From Burkholderia metallica (GTDB lineage: Bacteria; Pseudomonadota; Gammaproteobacteria; Burkholderiales; Burkholderiaceae): 64,000 nt of DNA. The stretch is from the NCBI RefSeq assembly GCF_902832845.1, contig NZ_CADFDB010000007.1, positions 310,001 to 374,000 of the forward strand, written 5' to 3'. The first letter of the stretch is position 1. Every line of letters starts with the position of its first letter. Under the pieces are notes generated by a model that saw only the letters and a list, made by a program, of their open reading frames with translations, had not been told where the DNA came from and made no database searches. The translations under genes and the position numbers were made by a program. Below, piece by piece: positions 54,769-62,729 of this stretch.

Positions 54769-57348
54769 TCATCGAACGAACAGCGGGTTAGCGTTGTGAG
54801 CCCTGACAGCCAAACGTTCCGCCTCTGATTCACGGAATGCCCTGGCTCTCTCCGCGCGAATCTCGGCGGCCTTGGCGTCATCGATCTGAAGACGAAACCC
54901 GTAGTGAAGCGTGTACTGGTTGTTGTTCCGGTCGTACACGGCGACCACTCCTGACGGCAGATTTTCCTGCAGTAGCTTCGCCGCCGCCTTCGGGTCCGAA
55001 GGGACTTGAACCTGCACGAGATCGCCCACGGCAGGCCCTTTCCCGACAGCGCCTGCACCGCCCGTGGCATCCGGGGCCGCTGCGTCGGTCGCGATGGGTC
55101 GCGGAGCAGTCCTGTTACGGATGGCCAAATTCTGCCCTCCATGGATAATCAAGGGACTGTCCATCGAGTCGTGAATCTCGGACAAACCCGTGCGGTCCGG
55201 GCGCTTCAGCGAGAGGCCAGCGGAGTTGGGGACGATACCTGGAAGCGCCTTGCTGAGATTGCCCAGGTCGTCCTGCGCCGTCTTGAACGGGTCCTCTTTC
55301 TGGTCGGCCTTGTTCATCATCGGGAATGAGGAGTAAATCGCCGTGTAGCCTTTGGTGATCGAGTACGGGTGATTGGGGTCCGCGTTGATTGGGGAGTCCG
55401 CAGCGCGGCCTTTACCTTTGAATGGGTCCGCAATGATCTTCACCGCGCCGTTCATACCGACCGTCGCCATACGCGTGCCCTTGAACACCGTGGCCGCGTT
55501 CTCGACTGCGGTGTCGAGGTCCACCTTCCCATTGGCCCGTTGAGCTATAAGCTGCTGAATGACGATGCCCTGAAACTGTTGGCGGAGGTCCGAGGACATC
55601 GAGGTCGCCGGGTTCCAGATGAGGCCCTTGCGGCCCACGTCTTCCAGCATCGCCTTCCCCATCGCCTTGTTGACGGCCACGTCCACGTCGGCCTGCTTCT
55701 TACCGGGAAGCAGCGGCTCCCAGTTGATGCTGCCGCCGTTACCGACCTTCTCCAGGACCTTCGAGTCCATGCCGCCATCGCGGATGGCCTTGTAGGCCTG
55801 GGACACGTCGCCGTTCGTCGGGGCGAGCGCCTTGACGCCCCAGTACATCCCGGACGCCTCGTCGTCCTTCCCGAGATACTGACCGAACGCGTGATCGCCC
55901 ACGATGTCGTGGATGCGGTCCATGACGCGCCAGGCCCGCGAGGCGCGGTCCGGGTCGCCCGACTTGATTGCCGAGGTCAGGTCCTTCTGGATGCGCGGAG
56001 GCATTGTGCCGTCCGAGATGTCCCGGATGCCGGGAGCAGTTACCCACCCCACGAACTCCGAGCCAGCCTGGTCCGACGCGAGCGGGTCCGGGAGACCTGC
56101 ATTGCCCTGCATCGACGCGGCGAGCGCCGGATAGTGGCCGCTGCTTTGAAGCTTCTGGACCATGTATTTGTCGAAAGACTTCTTCACAGCCTCCGCCGGA
56201 TCTACACCCCACAACGCTGCAACGGTATGGATGTTGTGTGAACCGTTGTAGCCACGCTCGGCCAGCGACATGTAGTTGATCGTTGCCTGCTGCTTCGACG
56301 CCTCCAGCAGCCCTTGATATACGGCACCGAACTTGTCCATGCCGACGCCGTGATTGGCATCCACGCGATTCGCCTGATACACCAGGTGCGCCCAGTCTTC
56401 GGGCGTGGCGCTCGGGTTGGCCTTGAGCGCGATGGCCGCGAGGCGAACCCCATCGACCTCCTGCGCTGCCTGGATCGACTTGACGGTCTGAATCTGCTGC
56501 ACGGCATCGTGGGACATCTTGTCGTAGGCGACCGGGTTGCGGTCCGCCCATCCGGATTGCTCCAGGGCGTTGAGAAGTCCCAGGGCTTGTGTCTTGTTGC
56601 GGACGCTACCCATGAAGCCGCCGATCATCTTGTCCGCGAGCGTCTGGTCCCCACGGGTCAGCGCCAACACGCGCTGTTCCAATGTGGCGAAGCCCGCCTC
56701 CGAGAGGCCCTGCGGCGAGTTGATCTGGGCGTTTGCGCTGTTCTGAATCTCCAGCGCGTGATTCTGCTCCTGCGTCTGTGCGACTTGCTCCGACGCCTGC
56801 GCCACCATCGTCTGCGCGGCGGGAGCGAAGCGGCCCACGAGCGCGGAATCGAAGTCGGTGTCTCCAGTGCCCGCGCCATAGAAGTCCTTCCAGACTCCCT
56901 TGGCGACATCCTCGGGGGACACCGAGCCATCCTTCGGCATCTCGCGCAGTCGCGCACTTAGCTCCTGCTGCATCTCGAACGCCTGGTTCTGGGCGAACGA
57001 TTGCTGATACGCATTCCAGTAGGACTCACGGTTGGCGTGGGCCTCGTCGGGGGCGCGGCCTGCTGCTTGGTCAGCCTGCGCCTGCTTCGCGAGCGCCTCG
57101 TTCTCCTTGTGGATGTCGGCTACGCGGGCCTGCTCCGTAGCGGCGTTGACTCGCTGGAGATCGCCCTGGAGGTTCCCGAAGAACCCGCCGAACGAGTTAG
57201 CGAGTGACTGGATCGCGGACACTTGGCCCGAGGCGTCCACACGGGCCGCTGTTGCCTGCGCTCGCGTCGTGGTGACGCCAGGTGCCGCTGTTACATCGAG
57301 ACCCGGTAGGTTGATGGGGCGAAACGATTGATTTTGCTGACCCGACAT
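54769..57348 (-). CDS. Phage internal virion (DNA-ejection) protein, T7 gp15-like
   Basis: 859 residues without signal peptide or membrane helix, rich in Ala/Gln with long helical stretches (VNAATEQARVADIHKENEALAKQAQADQA). The C-terminus has a short beta segment (VVAVYDRNNNQYTLHYGFRLQ) and a basic helix (AKAAEIRAERARAFRESEAERLAVRAH). The size, layout and C-terminal pattern (a DTTGQ/YDRN-type strand then an Ala/Arg helix) match internal virion proteins of T7-like podophages, which are ejected into the host to form a DNA-transfer channel. This is by architecture; I see no enzymatic motif. The neighbouring gp16/tail-fibre type genes are missing, so the phage is a remnant. Confidence 0.55.
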   Translation of the reverse strand: MSGQQNQSFRPINLPGLDVTAAPGVTTTRAQATAARVDASGQVSAIQSLANSFGGFFGNLQGDLQRVNAATEQARVADIHKENEALAKQAQADQAAGRAPDEAHANRESYWNAYQQSFAQNQAFEMQQELSARLREMPKDGSVSPEDVAKGVWKDFYGAGTGDTDFDSALVGRFAPAAQTMVAQASEQVAQTQEQNHALEIQNSANAQINSPQGLSEAGFATLEQRVLALTRGDQTLADKMIGGFMGSVRNKTQALGLLNALEQSGWADRNPVAYDKMSHDAVQQIQTVKSIQAAQEVDGVRLAAIALKANPSATPEDWAHLVYQANRVDANHGVGMDKFGAVYQGLLEASKQQATINYMSLAERGYNGSHNIHTVAALWGVDPAEAVKKSFDKYMVQKLQSSGHYPALAASMQGNAGLPDPLASDQAGSEFVGWVTAPGIRDISDGTMPPRIQKDLTSAIKSGDPDRASRAWRVMDRIHDIVGDHAFGQYLGKDDEASGMYWGVKALAPTNGDVSQAYKAIRDGGMDSKVLEKVGNGGSINWEPLLPGKKQADVDVAVNKAMGKAMLEDVGRKGLIWNPATSMSSDLRQQFQGIVIQQLIAQRANGKVDLDTAVENAATVFKGTRMATVGMNGAVKIIADPFKGKGRAADSPINADPNHPYSITKGYTAIYSSFPMMNKADQKEDPFKTAQDDLGNLSKALPGIVPNSAGLSLKRPDRTGLSEIHDSMDSPLIIHGGQNLAIRNRTAPRPIATDAAAPDATGGAGAVGKGPAVGDLVQVQVPSDPKAAAKLLQENLPSGVVAVYDRNNNQYTLHYGFRLQIDDAKAAEIRAERARAFRESEAERLAVRAHNANPLFVR

Positions 57349-57488
57349 TTGGGTTCCTTGTCAGTGACTGGTGAGGAAGAATGGGAATGGAGTCGAGAGC
57401 GGATACAGCGCTCCAGACGGCCCTTTGCGGGCAGAGGATGCGAGCGGGACTATTTTCGGCACGGCATCGCGGGACGCCCGAGTGGGCC

Positions 57489-58079
57489 TTAGATGGAATT
57501 GGCGGAGGCCGCCTCCGCCTTCCGTGCCTTCTTACGGCTGCGCGTGCGCGGAACCTGCCGGATGGTGTCGGGCATGAGGGAGCACGGATAGTCCATCTCG
57601 TAGCAGTCCCCCTGCTTCAGGCCCAGGAGCAGCGCTCCAACGTCGTAGTCGTAGCCGTGCTCCCTGTCCCGGAGGTGAAACCCGCGATGCATGGGCGCTC
57701 GGATTTCGCCGTGCTCGCCTCGGGTCCATCGGCGGCGGCCAATGCCCATTACGTAGCGGAGCCAGTGGAAATCCCAGAGAGCCACGCGGACGCTCTGGGT
57801 CGAGTCGACCAGGGGGACTTCGACATGATCGTCCCGGAACCTCAGGGGGCGTTGCTTGCGCTCCTTGCCGTCAGCACATTGAATTGCGGCCTCGGCCAGT
57901 GCCCCTTGGGAGGCTCCGGTTTGCGGGATGGTCTCGATACGGCGCGTGCGTCGCTTGGACATCATCGGCTTCTCTGCAGCGGCCAATGCTGCTAGGGCGC
58001 CCGCCCTCTGGGCTTGAGTGAATATGGGGCGCGGCTTACGCGTGCGCGTCTCAGCGCAACTGATAGTTGCCAAGGTCAT
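57489..58079 (-). CDS. Phage-type hypothetical protein
   Basis: 196 residues. A basic N-terminal third, then DDHVEVPLVDSTQSVRVALWDFHWLRYVMGIGRRRW and HGYDYDVGALLLGLKQGDCYEMDYPC, and a very basic C-terminus (RTRSRKKARKAEAA). The start at 58079 is supported because its ATG overlaps the stop of the upstream small gene (ATGA). Function is unknown. Confidence 0.55.
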   Translation of the reverse strand: MTLATISCAETRTRKPRPIFTQAQRAGALAALAAAEKPMMSKRRTRRIETIPQTGASQGALAEAAIQCADGKERKQRPLRFRDDHVEVPLVDSTQSVRVALWDFHWLRYVMGIGRRRWTRGEHGEIRAPMHRGFHLRDREHGYDYDVGALLLGLKQGDCYEMDYPCSLMPDTIRQVPRTRSRKKARKAEAASANSI

Positions 58080-58249
58080 GCCGGTACAGCGTCAGCCGGA
58101 AGCGTCGAGCCGACAACTACGGGCGAGTGGTACCGGTAGGCGGTCTCGCCGGGTTGAGTCGAGCGCACACCCATGTCGGCCTCGTCTACCAGCAGCATTG
58201 CAGTTACCGTGTTGGCGGCGTCGGCCAGAATGATGAAGGGGTAATCCAT
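58076..58249 (-). CDS. Small phage-type protein
   Basis: 57 residues: MDYPFIILADAANTVTAMLLVD, then DMGVRSTQPGETAYRYHSPVVV and an Ala/Pro end. It fills the gap between two minus-strand phage genes, 11 nt after one stop codon and overlapping the next start by 4 nt. This tight packing is the main support. Function unknown. Confidence 0.55.
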   Translation of the reverse strand: MDYPFIILADAANTVTAMLLVDEADMGVRSTQPGETAYRYHSPVVVGSTLPADAVPA

Positions 58250-58260
58250 GTGTTCTATCG

Positions 58261-58590
58261 TTAGAGCGCCTTGCGGCGCGGATGGTGTCGGGATAGACCC
58301 GTGCTATCGCGGGGCCGCTCGGGCCGTCTCTGGCGGTCCGTAGGCGCGACCACGAACGGCACTAGCTCGGGCTTGGCCTCAGCAGGCAAGGCGGCCCACA
58401 TGCTGCGCATGCGGTCCCGGAATGCTCCGGGATTCAGGTCGTAGGCTTCTTGAGTGAGCCGGTAAGCGTTGAGCCGCTCCGGCCCGTCGGGGGATGCCAT
58501 CAGGACGGCATGGGCCATCTCGTGCCGCTCGGCGGGTTCTCTCGGGTCCGACAGGAACAGGTGCCGCACGGCGGCGGCGTAGGTAGTCAT
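58261..58590 (-). CDS. Phage-type hypothetical protein
   Basis: 109 residues from ATG at 58590 (122 from 58629, which would overlap the upstream gene). Helical: TYAAAVRHLFLSDPREPAERHEMAHAVLM, RLTQEAYDLNPGAFRDRMRSMWAALP, then a basic Pro/Arg-rich tail. Packed between two phage genes. Function unknown. Confidence 0.5.
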   Translation of the reverse strand: MTTYAAAVRHLFLSDPREPAERHEMAHAVLMASPDGPERLNAYRLTQEAYDLNPGAFRDRMRSMWAALPAEAKPELVPFVVAPTDRQRRPERPRDSTGLSRHHPRRKAL

Positions 58591-58594
58591 GAGG

Positions 58595-59011
58595 TCAGTA
58601 GCGGACCATGACTTCGCCGGGACGCGCAATGATGCCGGGGTTCTGCAATTCGATCTCGGACCAGCTAAGTCCGCCCCAGGTTGCCTCCGACCGTTTAACC
58701 AGCGGCTTCGGGTATACGGTCAGCGGATCGCCGGACTTATCAGCGGGTGCGCTGTAAATCTTCGCGGCAGACCTGAACTCCTCAATGCGCACGGAGACGG
58801 TCTGGGCCGCATCGGCATCCCAAGGATTCGCTTCGAGGCGCTTTGCAGCGAACCGGATTTCCTCGGCTCTGCGCGTCTGGGAGGGCACTGCGGCCATCGC
58901 ATCAGCGACCTTCAGCAATTCTGCTACGGGGGCTTTGGAGCGTCGGGCAGCCTCAAGCATCTCCGCGAGCTCGGCGGCCCCCAGGGGCGCGGGGTTGGTC
59001 TGTTTGGTCAT
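58595..59011 (-). CDS. Phage-type hypothetical protein
   Basis: 138 residues. An N-terminal helical half (GAAELAEMLEAARRSKAPVAELLKVADAMAAV) and a C-terminal half ending SEIELQNPGIIARPGEVMVRY. No domain recognised. It lies 29 nt after the preceding gene's stop and 4 nt before the next start. Confidence 0.55.
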   Translation of the reverse strand: MTKQTNPAPLGAAELAEMLEAARRSKAPVAELLKVADAMAAVPSQTRRAEEIRFAAKRLEANPWDADAAQTVSVRIEEFRSAAKIYSAPADKSGDPLTVYPKPLVKRSEATWGGLSWSEIELQNPGIIARPGEVMVRY

Positions 59012-59040
59012 GGTGTCGTATTCAGTTGGATGGGACTTGA

Positions 59041-59448
59041 TTACAGGTGGGGCGTGCTGCTGCCTTCGGGTCCCGCGACGTTCGCGCCGTACTTCGCGGC
59101 CAGGTAGTCGCGGATAGCTGCGGTGTCCTCGGGGCTCGGCGCGAAGGCGCTGGCGTTCGGGGTGCTGTTCTTGGGGTCGCCGCTGCGAACTGCCTGGACG
59201 ACCTCTGCACGATCTGCATGGCTCAGGGTCGCTGGATCATTGAACGGCAGCATCTTTCCGTTGCGGTCCACAATCGGCCGCCCTTCGTGATCTGCTGCGA
59301 CGAATCGGCCGTCGTCCAGTTGAACGATGTGCGGGACATCGTAAGTGTGGGCATAAACACGGACGGGACCGGCATTATGGAAGCCGCCAGCGCGGCGACG
59401 GTCGAGCATGTCGGGCGTGTTGCCGTTGCTGTCAATGAGGAAAGGCAT
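59041..59448 (-). CDS. Phage-type hypothetical protein
   Basis: 135 residues. MPFLIDSNGNTPDMLDRRRAGGF, VYAHTYDVPHIVQLDDGRFVAADHEGRPIVDRNGKMLPF, then a Ser/Pro/Asp-rich end. AAGGA lies about 10 nt before the ATG. The 390-nt gap upstream holds one copy of the repeated motif at 59714. Function unknown. Confidence 0.55.
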   Translation of the reverse strand: MPFLIDSNGNTPDMLDRRRAGGFHNAGPVRVYAHTYDVPHIVQLDDGRFVAADHEGRPIVDRNGKMLPFNDPATLSHADRAEVVQAVRSGDPKNSTPNASAFAPSPEDTAAIRDYLAAKYGANVAGPEGSSTPHL

Positions 59449-59837
59449 GGTTTGGTGTTCCTTGTAGGTTGGATTGGGTTGGAAGATGGAGCCAGGGGGC
59501 GACTACAGCGTCCCTGAGCGGCTCCGATGGATTCGGTAGCATTAAGTAGTCCAATATATTTCCGAGGCAGCATGGGATGTCTCAGGCGATGCCACTCATT
59601 GATAAACAATGAGGCTATCTTTAATGGGGGCTATGTGCTGCTACATTAGCGACGGCATATGCAAGCCTTGCTGCCCCACCTCCTAGCTAATCATAGGGAC
59701 GGCCCCGGTGCTCTCTACCTGTGCTGATTTATTCGGCCACTGGGCCGCCCATGTCGTCGGGATTTGGGCGGGGGCGATGAGAGGCGCACTGGCAGCCTCG
59801 TTAGGTCCGGAGTTAACGAGCAGTGGCGCGGGACGTC
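59449..59837. other. Gap in phage module
   Basis: About 390 nt. It contains an AT-rich patch (AATATATTTCC near 59550), a perfect hairpin CTCATTG-ATAAA-CAATGAG (59595-59613) and the motif copy at 59714-59736. A 60-codon minus-strand frame (59683-59865) overlaps the HNH gene end and is not convincing. Confidence 0.5.
59714..59736 (-). repeat. Repeated 23-nt motif, copy 1 (candidate phage promoter)
   Basis: Minus strand GCCGAATAAATCAGCACAGGTAG. It shares AATAAATCAGCACA and the following GGTAG with the copy at 60833-60856. Position is the gap upstream of the gene starting at 59448. Confidence 0.55.
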
Positions 59838-60386
59838 TCAGCGGCTCAGGGGGTGCTGTGCGCAAGCCGCAGACGGATGCTTGAGCTTCTCTCGACGGAT
59901 GTACATGTGCAGCATGAGATCATGGGCCGCCATATCCTTTCCTGCTGCCATGCCGCGCTCGAAGCGGGCCAGTAGGTCAGTGGCGCTCAGGTCATTCTTT
60001 CGGACGTTGCAGGTCCCGCAGAGATACGCGACGTTCCCCGGCTTGTACGGTAGCGCGGTGTCGATACGGTCCAGATGCAGCGACAGGAAATCGGACGGAC
60101 GATTACCGCAGCATGCGCATTGGCCGGTCTGGATGGAGTCGAGAAAATCCGGCGTCAAGTTGACGACAGGACCACGCCTGCGGGCGTCGCGTATGTCATT
60201 GGACGCCCAATTGTCCCGGTGATAGCTGGCCTGATACTCCCGGCGCTTATCGCGGTTGGCTACGTAATAGCGGGCCTGGCAAGCCTTGCACGGGCCGCAT
60301 AGCCCATCGCGGCTCGCAGCATTCCGGCTGAATTCACTGCGCGGCTTGGTCTCGCCGCATTTGTTGCAGCCTTTGGACTCGATCAT
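59838..60386 (-). CDS. Phage HNH endonuclease (zinc-binding)
   Basis: 182 residues. An N-terminal Cys-rich zinc module (CNKCGETKPRSEFSRNAASRDGLCGPCKAC) is followed by a linker rich in Arg/Tyr and a C-terminal HNH core: CACCGNRPSDFLSLHLDRIDTALPYKPGNVAYLCGTCNVRKNDL, with Cys pairs, the HLDRID His-Asp element and the Asn of GNVAYLC. Such proteins are homing or packaging-associated endonucleases in phages (endonuclease VII-like). The ATG overlaps the stop of the upstream zinc-module gene by 4 nt. Confidence 0.8.
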   Translation of the reverse strand: MIESKGCNKCGETKPRSEFSRNAASRDGLCGPCKACQARYYVANRDKRREYQASYHRDNWASNDIRDARRRGPVVNLTPDFLDSIQTGQCACCGNRPSDFLSLHLDRIDTALPYKPGNVAYLCGTCNVRKNDLSATDLLARFERGMAAGKDMAAHDLMLHMYIRREKLKHPSAACAQHPLSR

Positions 60387-60682
60387 TGTTTGCGTCCAGC
60401 AATGCTTCGGGCGATGGCTTGCTCCCGGAGATGCTCGGCGGCGTCGCGGGCTTTCTTGCGCTCACGTTGGTCCTTGCGTAGTGCTGCGGCTGCCGTCGGG
60501 TTCGCCGCGTATCGCTTGCGCTTCTCAGTCGTCACACATTCAATGCAGCGAGCCGCGTAGCGCGAGCGGAGCTTGGGGCTAACGCTCTTGTCCTCATAGA
60601 ACGCCGTGATTGGCAAGAGCCGCCTGCAACAGCGGCATACGCGTTGCGTCGGTAGGGATGGGTTGGTCGGGAGGTATCTCAT
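60383..60682 (-). CDS. Small zinc-module phage protein
   Basis: 99 residues with a Cys-x2-Cys ... Cys-x2-Cys pattern (CRCCRRLLPITAFYEDKSVSPKLRSRYAARCIEC) followed by a basic helix (EKRKRYAANPTAAAALRKDQRERKKARDAAEHLREQ). The layout copies the N-terminal module of the HNH enzyme encoded next, with no HNH core, so one may derive from duplication of the other. The two genes are coupled through an ATGA overlap. Confidence 0.65.
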   Translation of the reverse strand: MRYLPTNPSLPTQRVCRCCRRLLPITAFYEDKSVSPKLRSRYAARCIECVTTEKRKRYAANPTAAAALRKDQRERKKARDAAEHLREQAIARSIAGRKQ

Positions 60683-60744
60683 GGGGATGTCGTTTCAGCA
60701 AAAAGCAGAGGTGCGCAAATGCTCGCGCTTACAGAGAATGCGCT

Positions 60745-60775
60745 GAAAAAGAAAAACCCCGCTCGATGGCGGGGT
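60745..60775 (-). terminator. Terminator inside phage module
   Basis: On the minus strand ACCCCGC-CATCGA-GCGGGGT is followed by TTTTCTTTTTC, a good intrinsic terminator between the gene ending at 60848 and the gene starting at 60682. Confidence 0.8.
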
Positions 60776-60797
60776 GTCGTTGCCCGGTTAGGGCCTA

Positions 60798-60820
60798 CTA
60801 CCTTGTGCGGAGTTAATCGC
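60798..60820 (-). repeat. Repeated 23-nt motif, copy 3 (degenerate)
   Basis: Minus strand GCGATTAACTCCGCACAAGGTAG, a diverged copy 36 nt downstream of copy 2. It keeps GC-GA-TAA-TC-GCACA-GGTAG. Confidence 0.5.
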
Positions 60821-60832
60821 GTCTAGGGTCTT

Positions 60833-60856
60833 CTACCCTGTGCTGATTTATTCCGC
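60833..60856 (-). repeat. Repeated 23-nt motif, copy 2 (candidate phage promoter)
   Basis: Minus strand GCGGAATAAATCAGCACAGGGTAG. It overlaps the stop codon of the gene ending at 60848. The block of AT-rich recognition-like sequence, CACA, then GGG resembles the build of single-subunit phage RNA polymerase promoters. Confidence 0.55.
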
Positions 60857-61249
60857 GAACCCGTATTGATGCGCCAAGTCCGGGTCTAGCGGCGCGAGCA
60901 TCTCGACCACCAGAGTCTTATGGAGGATTTCCTCGGAGGCCTGGTGACGCGTGTGGCTCTCGATGCCTGCGGCTGCCAGAATGGCCTCCTGTTGAACCAC
61001 AACGGCGGCTCCTGCGGCACGGAGGTCCCGACGACTCGCGCGGACGCCGTCAGCGTTCAGCAGCCGCGCTGCGGTGTCCGCTGCTCGATTGAGAACGGGC
61101 ACGATATGCGCCGGGGTAGCTCGTAGTGCGGCCTGGCGCTTGCCCCTCAATGCCGCTGCTGCGGGGCCTGCTGCATCAATCAGCTTCGCCTCCACGTCGG
61201 CGGGAATGCGGTAGGCGTGGATAGTTTGTTGCGCATTCTTTTTCTGCAT
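60848..61249 (-). CDS. Phage-type hypothetical protein
   Basis: 133 residues, Ala-rich and helical: HAYRIPADVEAKLIDAAGPAAAALRGKRQAALRATPAHIVPVLNRAADTAARLLNADGV, then HQASEEILHKTLVVEMLAPLDPDLAHQYGFAE. No domain recognised. It lies 27 nt after the preceding minus-strand gene. Confidence 0.55.
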   Translation of the reverse strand: MQKKNAQQTIHAYRIPADVEAKLIDAAGPAAAALRGKRQAALRATPAHIVPVLNRAADTAARLLNADGVRASRRDLRAAGAAVVVQQEAILAAAGIESHTRHQASEEILHKTLVVEMLAPLDPDLAHQYGFAE

Positions 61250-61276
61250 GGTCTCTGCACCTTGTTGATAGGGGCG

Positions 61277-61570
61277 TTACTGCCGCTCGGCGGTCGCCTC
61301 GCTCATGGCTGAATCCAGGGCGGCGTACTGCATCTCCAGGGCGTCCAGTTCCTTAGCGAGCCGCAGCATCTGGTCTTCCATCGACGCAGCCCAATGCAGC
61401 GCGAGTTCTCCAGACGGCATGCTGGCAACACCCCCGCGAGCAAAGGTAAGGGAGAGACCCGACGCTGCCCGTTCGCTTTCCGATTTCGCGAGCCACGAAT
61501 GATCGCCGCTCAACCCGGCGTGAGAGAACGCGATGCGGGCACGAATCAGCTGTGTATGCGCTCCGATCAT
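61277..61570 (-). CDS. Phage-type hypothetical protein
   Basis: 97 residues. MIGAHTQLIRARIAFSHAGLSGDHSWLAKSESERAASGL, then a helical C-terminal half (ALHWAASMEDQMLRLAKELDALEMQYAALDSAMSEA). The ATG overlaps the recombinase stop (ATGA), so it is co-translated with it. Function unknown; it may be an accessory to the recombinase. Confidence 0.55.
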   Translation of the reverse strand: MIGAHTQLIRARIAFSHAGLSGDHSWLAKSESERAASGLSLTFARGGVASMPSGELALHWAASMEDQMLRLAKELDALEMQYAALDSAMSEATAERQ

Positions 61571-62187
61571 TTGGCAGCCTCCTCTGGGTTGGCGGCACTA
61601 GCGGAATTCAATGCGCGGGAGATGGTGGCAAGTCCTACGCCGAAGTGTTCCGCGAGAGATCGCACGGAGCCGCCGTGTTCCGCGTGATACGCCCTCACTT
61701 CTGCGTAATCCACGGCGTGCTTCCGCCCCTTGTATTTGCCTTCAGCTTTGGCTACGGCTATCCCTCGCGCCTGCATCTCGCGCCGGTTCAGATAGTCCGC
61801 CGCGCCCTGCGCCGCCATGAACGCTAATAGCGCATCGCGAATCCCGAGCCTCAATGGGTCGGTCTCTTGCCCGTCGAACGCCATACCGTTGAGCGTGCAT
61901 TCAACCCGAACGCCCTTCTTCATCAGGCGTTGCATGGTCTCGTGTAGTTCGTCGTAGCGCCGCGAGATGCGGTCGAGCCAGCGAACCACCAGGACTCCGC
62001 CTTTGCGAAGGTCGCGCTCTACGTGCTGCCACTGTTCACGTTCGGACGGTGGCACGTGATACCCGCTCCCCCCCTCATCTATGAACACATCGTCAGCGGC
62101 TATGCCCTGGGCGGCTGCGTCGGCGTACTGGCTCGCAGCCGTCTGTCCGTCGAGCGTGGATACACGTCCGTAGTAGATACGTCTCAT
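61567..62187 (-). CDS. Serine recombinase (resolvase/invertase family)
   Basis: 206 residues. N-terminal catalytic domain: YYGRVSTLDGQTAASQ with the nucleophilic Ser, then LVVRWLDRISRRYDELHETMQRLMKKGVRVECT with the Arg-rich LDRISRR motif and the E-helix region NRREMQARGIAVAKAEGKYKGRK. The C-terminal helix-turn-helix is YHAEHGGSVRSLAEHFGVGLATISRALN. The length is that of resolvase/invertases, not large serine integrases, so it probably resolves or inverts DNA rather than integrates the island. First gene of the minus-strand module; clustered repeats lie directly upstream. Confidence 0.92.
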   Translation of the reverse strand: MRRIYYGRVSTLDGQTAASQYADAAAQGIAADDVFIDEGGSGYHVPPSEREQWQHVERDLRKGGVLVVRWLDRISRRYDELHETMQRLMKKGVRVECTLNGMAFDGQETDPLRLGIRDALLAFMAAQGAADYLNRREMQARGIAVAKAEGKYKGRKHAVDYAEVRAYHAEHGGSVRSLAEHFGVGLATISRALNSASAANPEEAAK

Positions 62188-62729
62188 GTGCTACGTAACC
62201 TCGTTCCGTTGAAGTGGTGTTTCGAATTATCCAGCGTTCCGAAAATCTGTCAACTTCAACGGAACGGAAGCGAATGGCCGTTGCGCGTTCGCTACAGGTA
62301 TACCCAAACGGAACGAATTCAAATAGCGGCAGAACATGGCTAAAGGCCTCCGCGCCTGGACCCGCACCAAAGCTACCGCCGCCGAGCAGCAGCGGTGGCG
62401 TGCAGTGGGTGAAGCGCCATGGGTGCGGCGCAGGCCCGGAAGAAAAACGCGCTCGCCAACTCCGCCGATCCCGCGTCCTCCCCGACCTGCGCCAGGATTG
62501 CTTCATCCGGCCTGGGAAACGCCGGGGAGGCCATGGGGGGATTTTGGCTCGCGCGGCCGGGGACACCTTGTCACACATTTCTGGGAGAAAAATGAGCACG
62601 CGTGGTTCACATCTCCCCATTTTCGCGAAGTCCGACGACTCTACATATGGAACCCACGAAACCCCATGCGGACTTCACGAACAATTACAGCACACATAGA
62701 ATGCAGCACAGCACTCATACGGACATCCT
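62188..62729. other. Divergent intergenic region, island junction
   Basis: About 540 nt between the recombinase and the HEPN gene. The left 130 nt hold the CGTTCCG-type sites. The middle (62330-62600) is GC-rich with overlapping open frames, none convincing. The right 130 nt are AT-rich like the HEPN gene. The sharp change in composition suggests a junction between two acquired segments. Confidence 0.55.
62202..62315. promoter_or_regulatory. Candidate recombination (res-like) site cluster
   Basis: Four related sites occur within 114 nt: CGTTCCGTTGAAGT at 62202-62215, CGTTCCG at 62235-62241, ACTTCAACGGAACG at 62253-62266 (a perfect 14-bp inverted copy of the first) and AACGGAACG at 62307-62315. 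Resolvase genes are commonly preceded by multi-site res regions of about this length. A repressor operator cluster is the main alternative. Confidence 0.6.

Noticed and set aside
59683-59865. A 60-codon minus-strand frame in the phage gap
   Set aside because: It overlaps the HNH gene end, is Pro/Ala-rich and contains the repeated motif in its middle; no ribosome-binding site. Left open.
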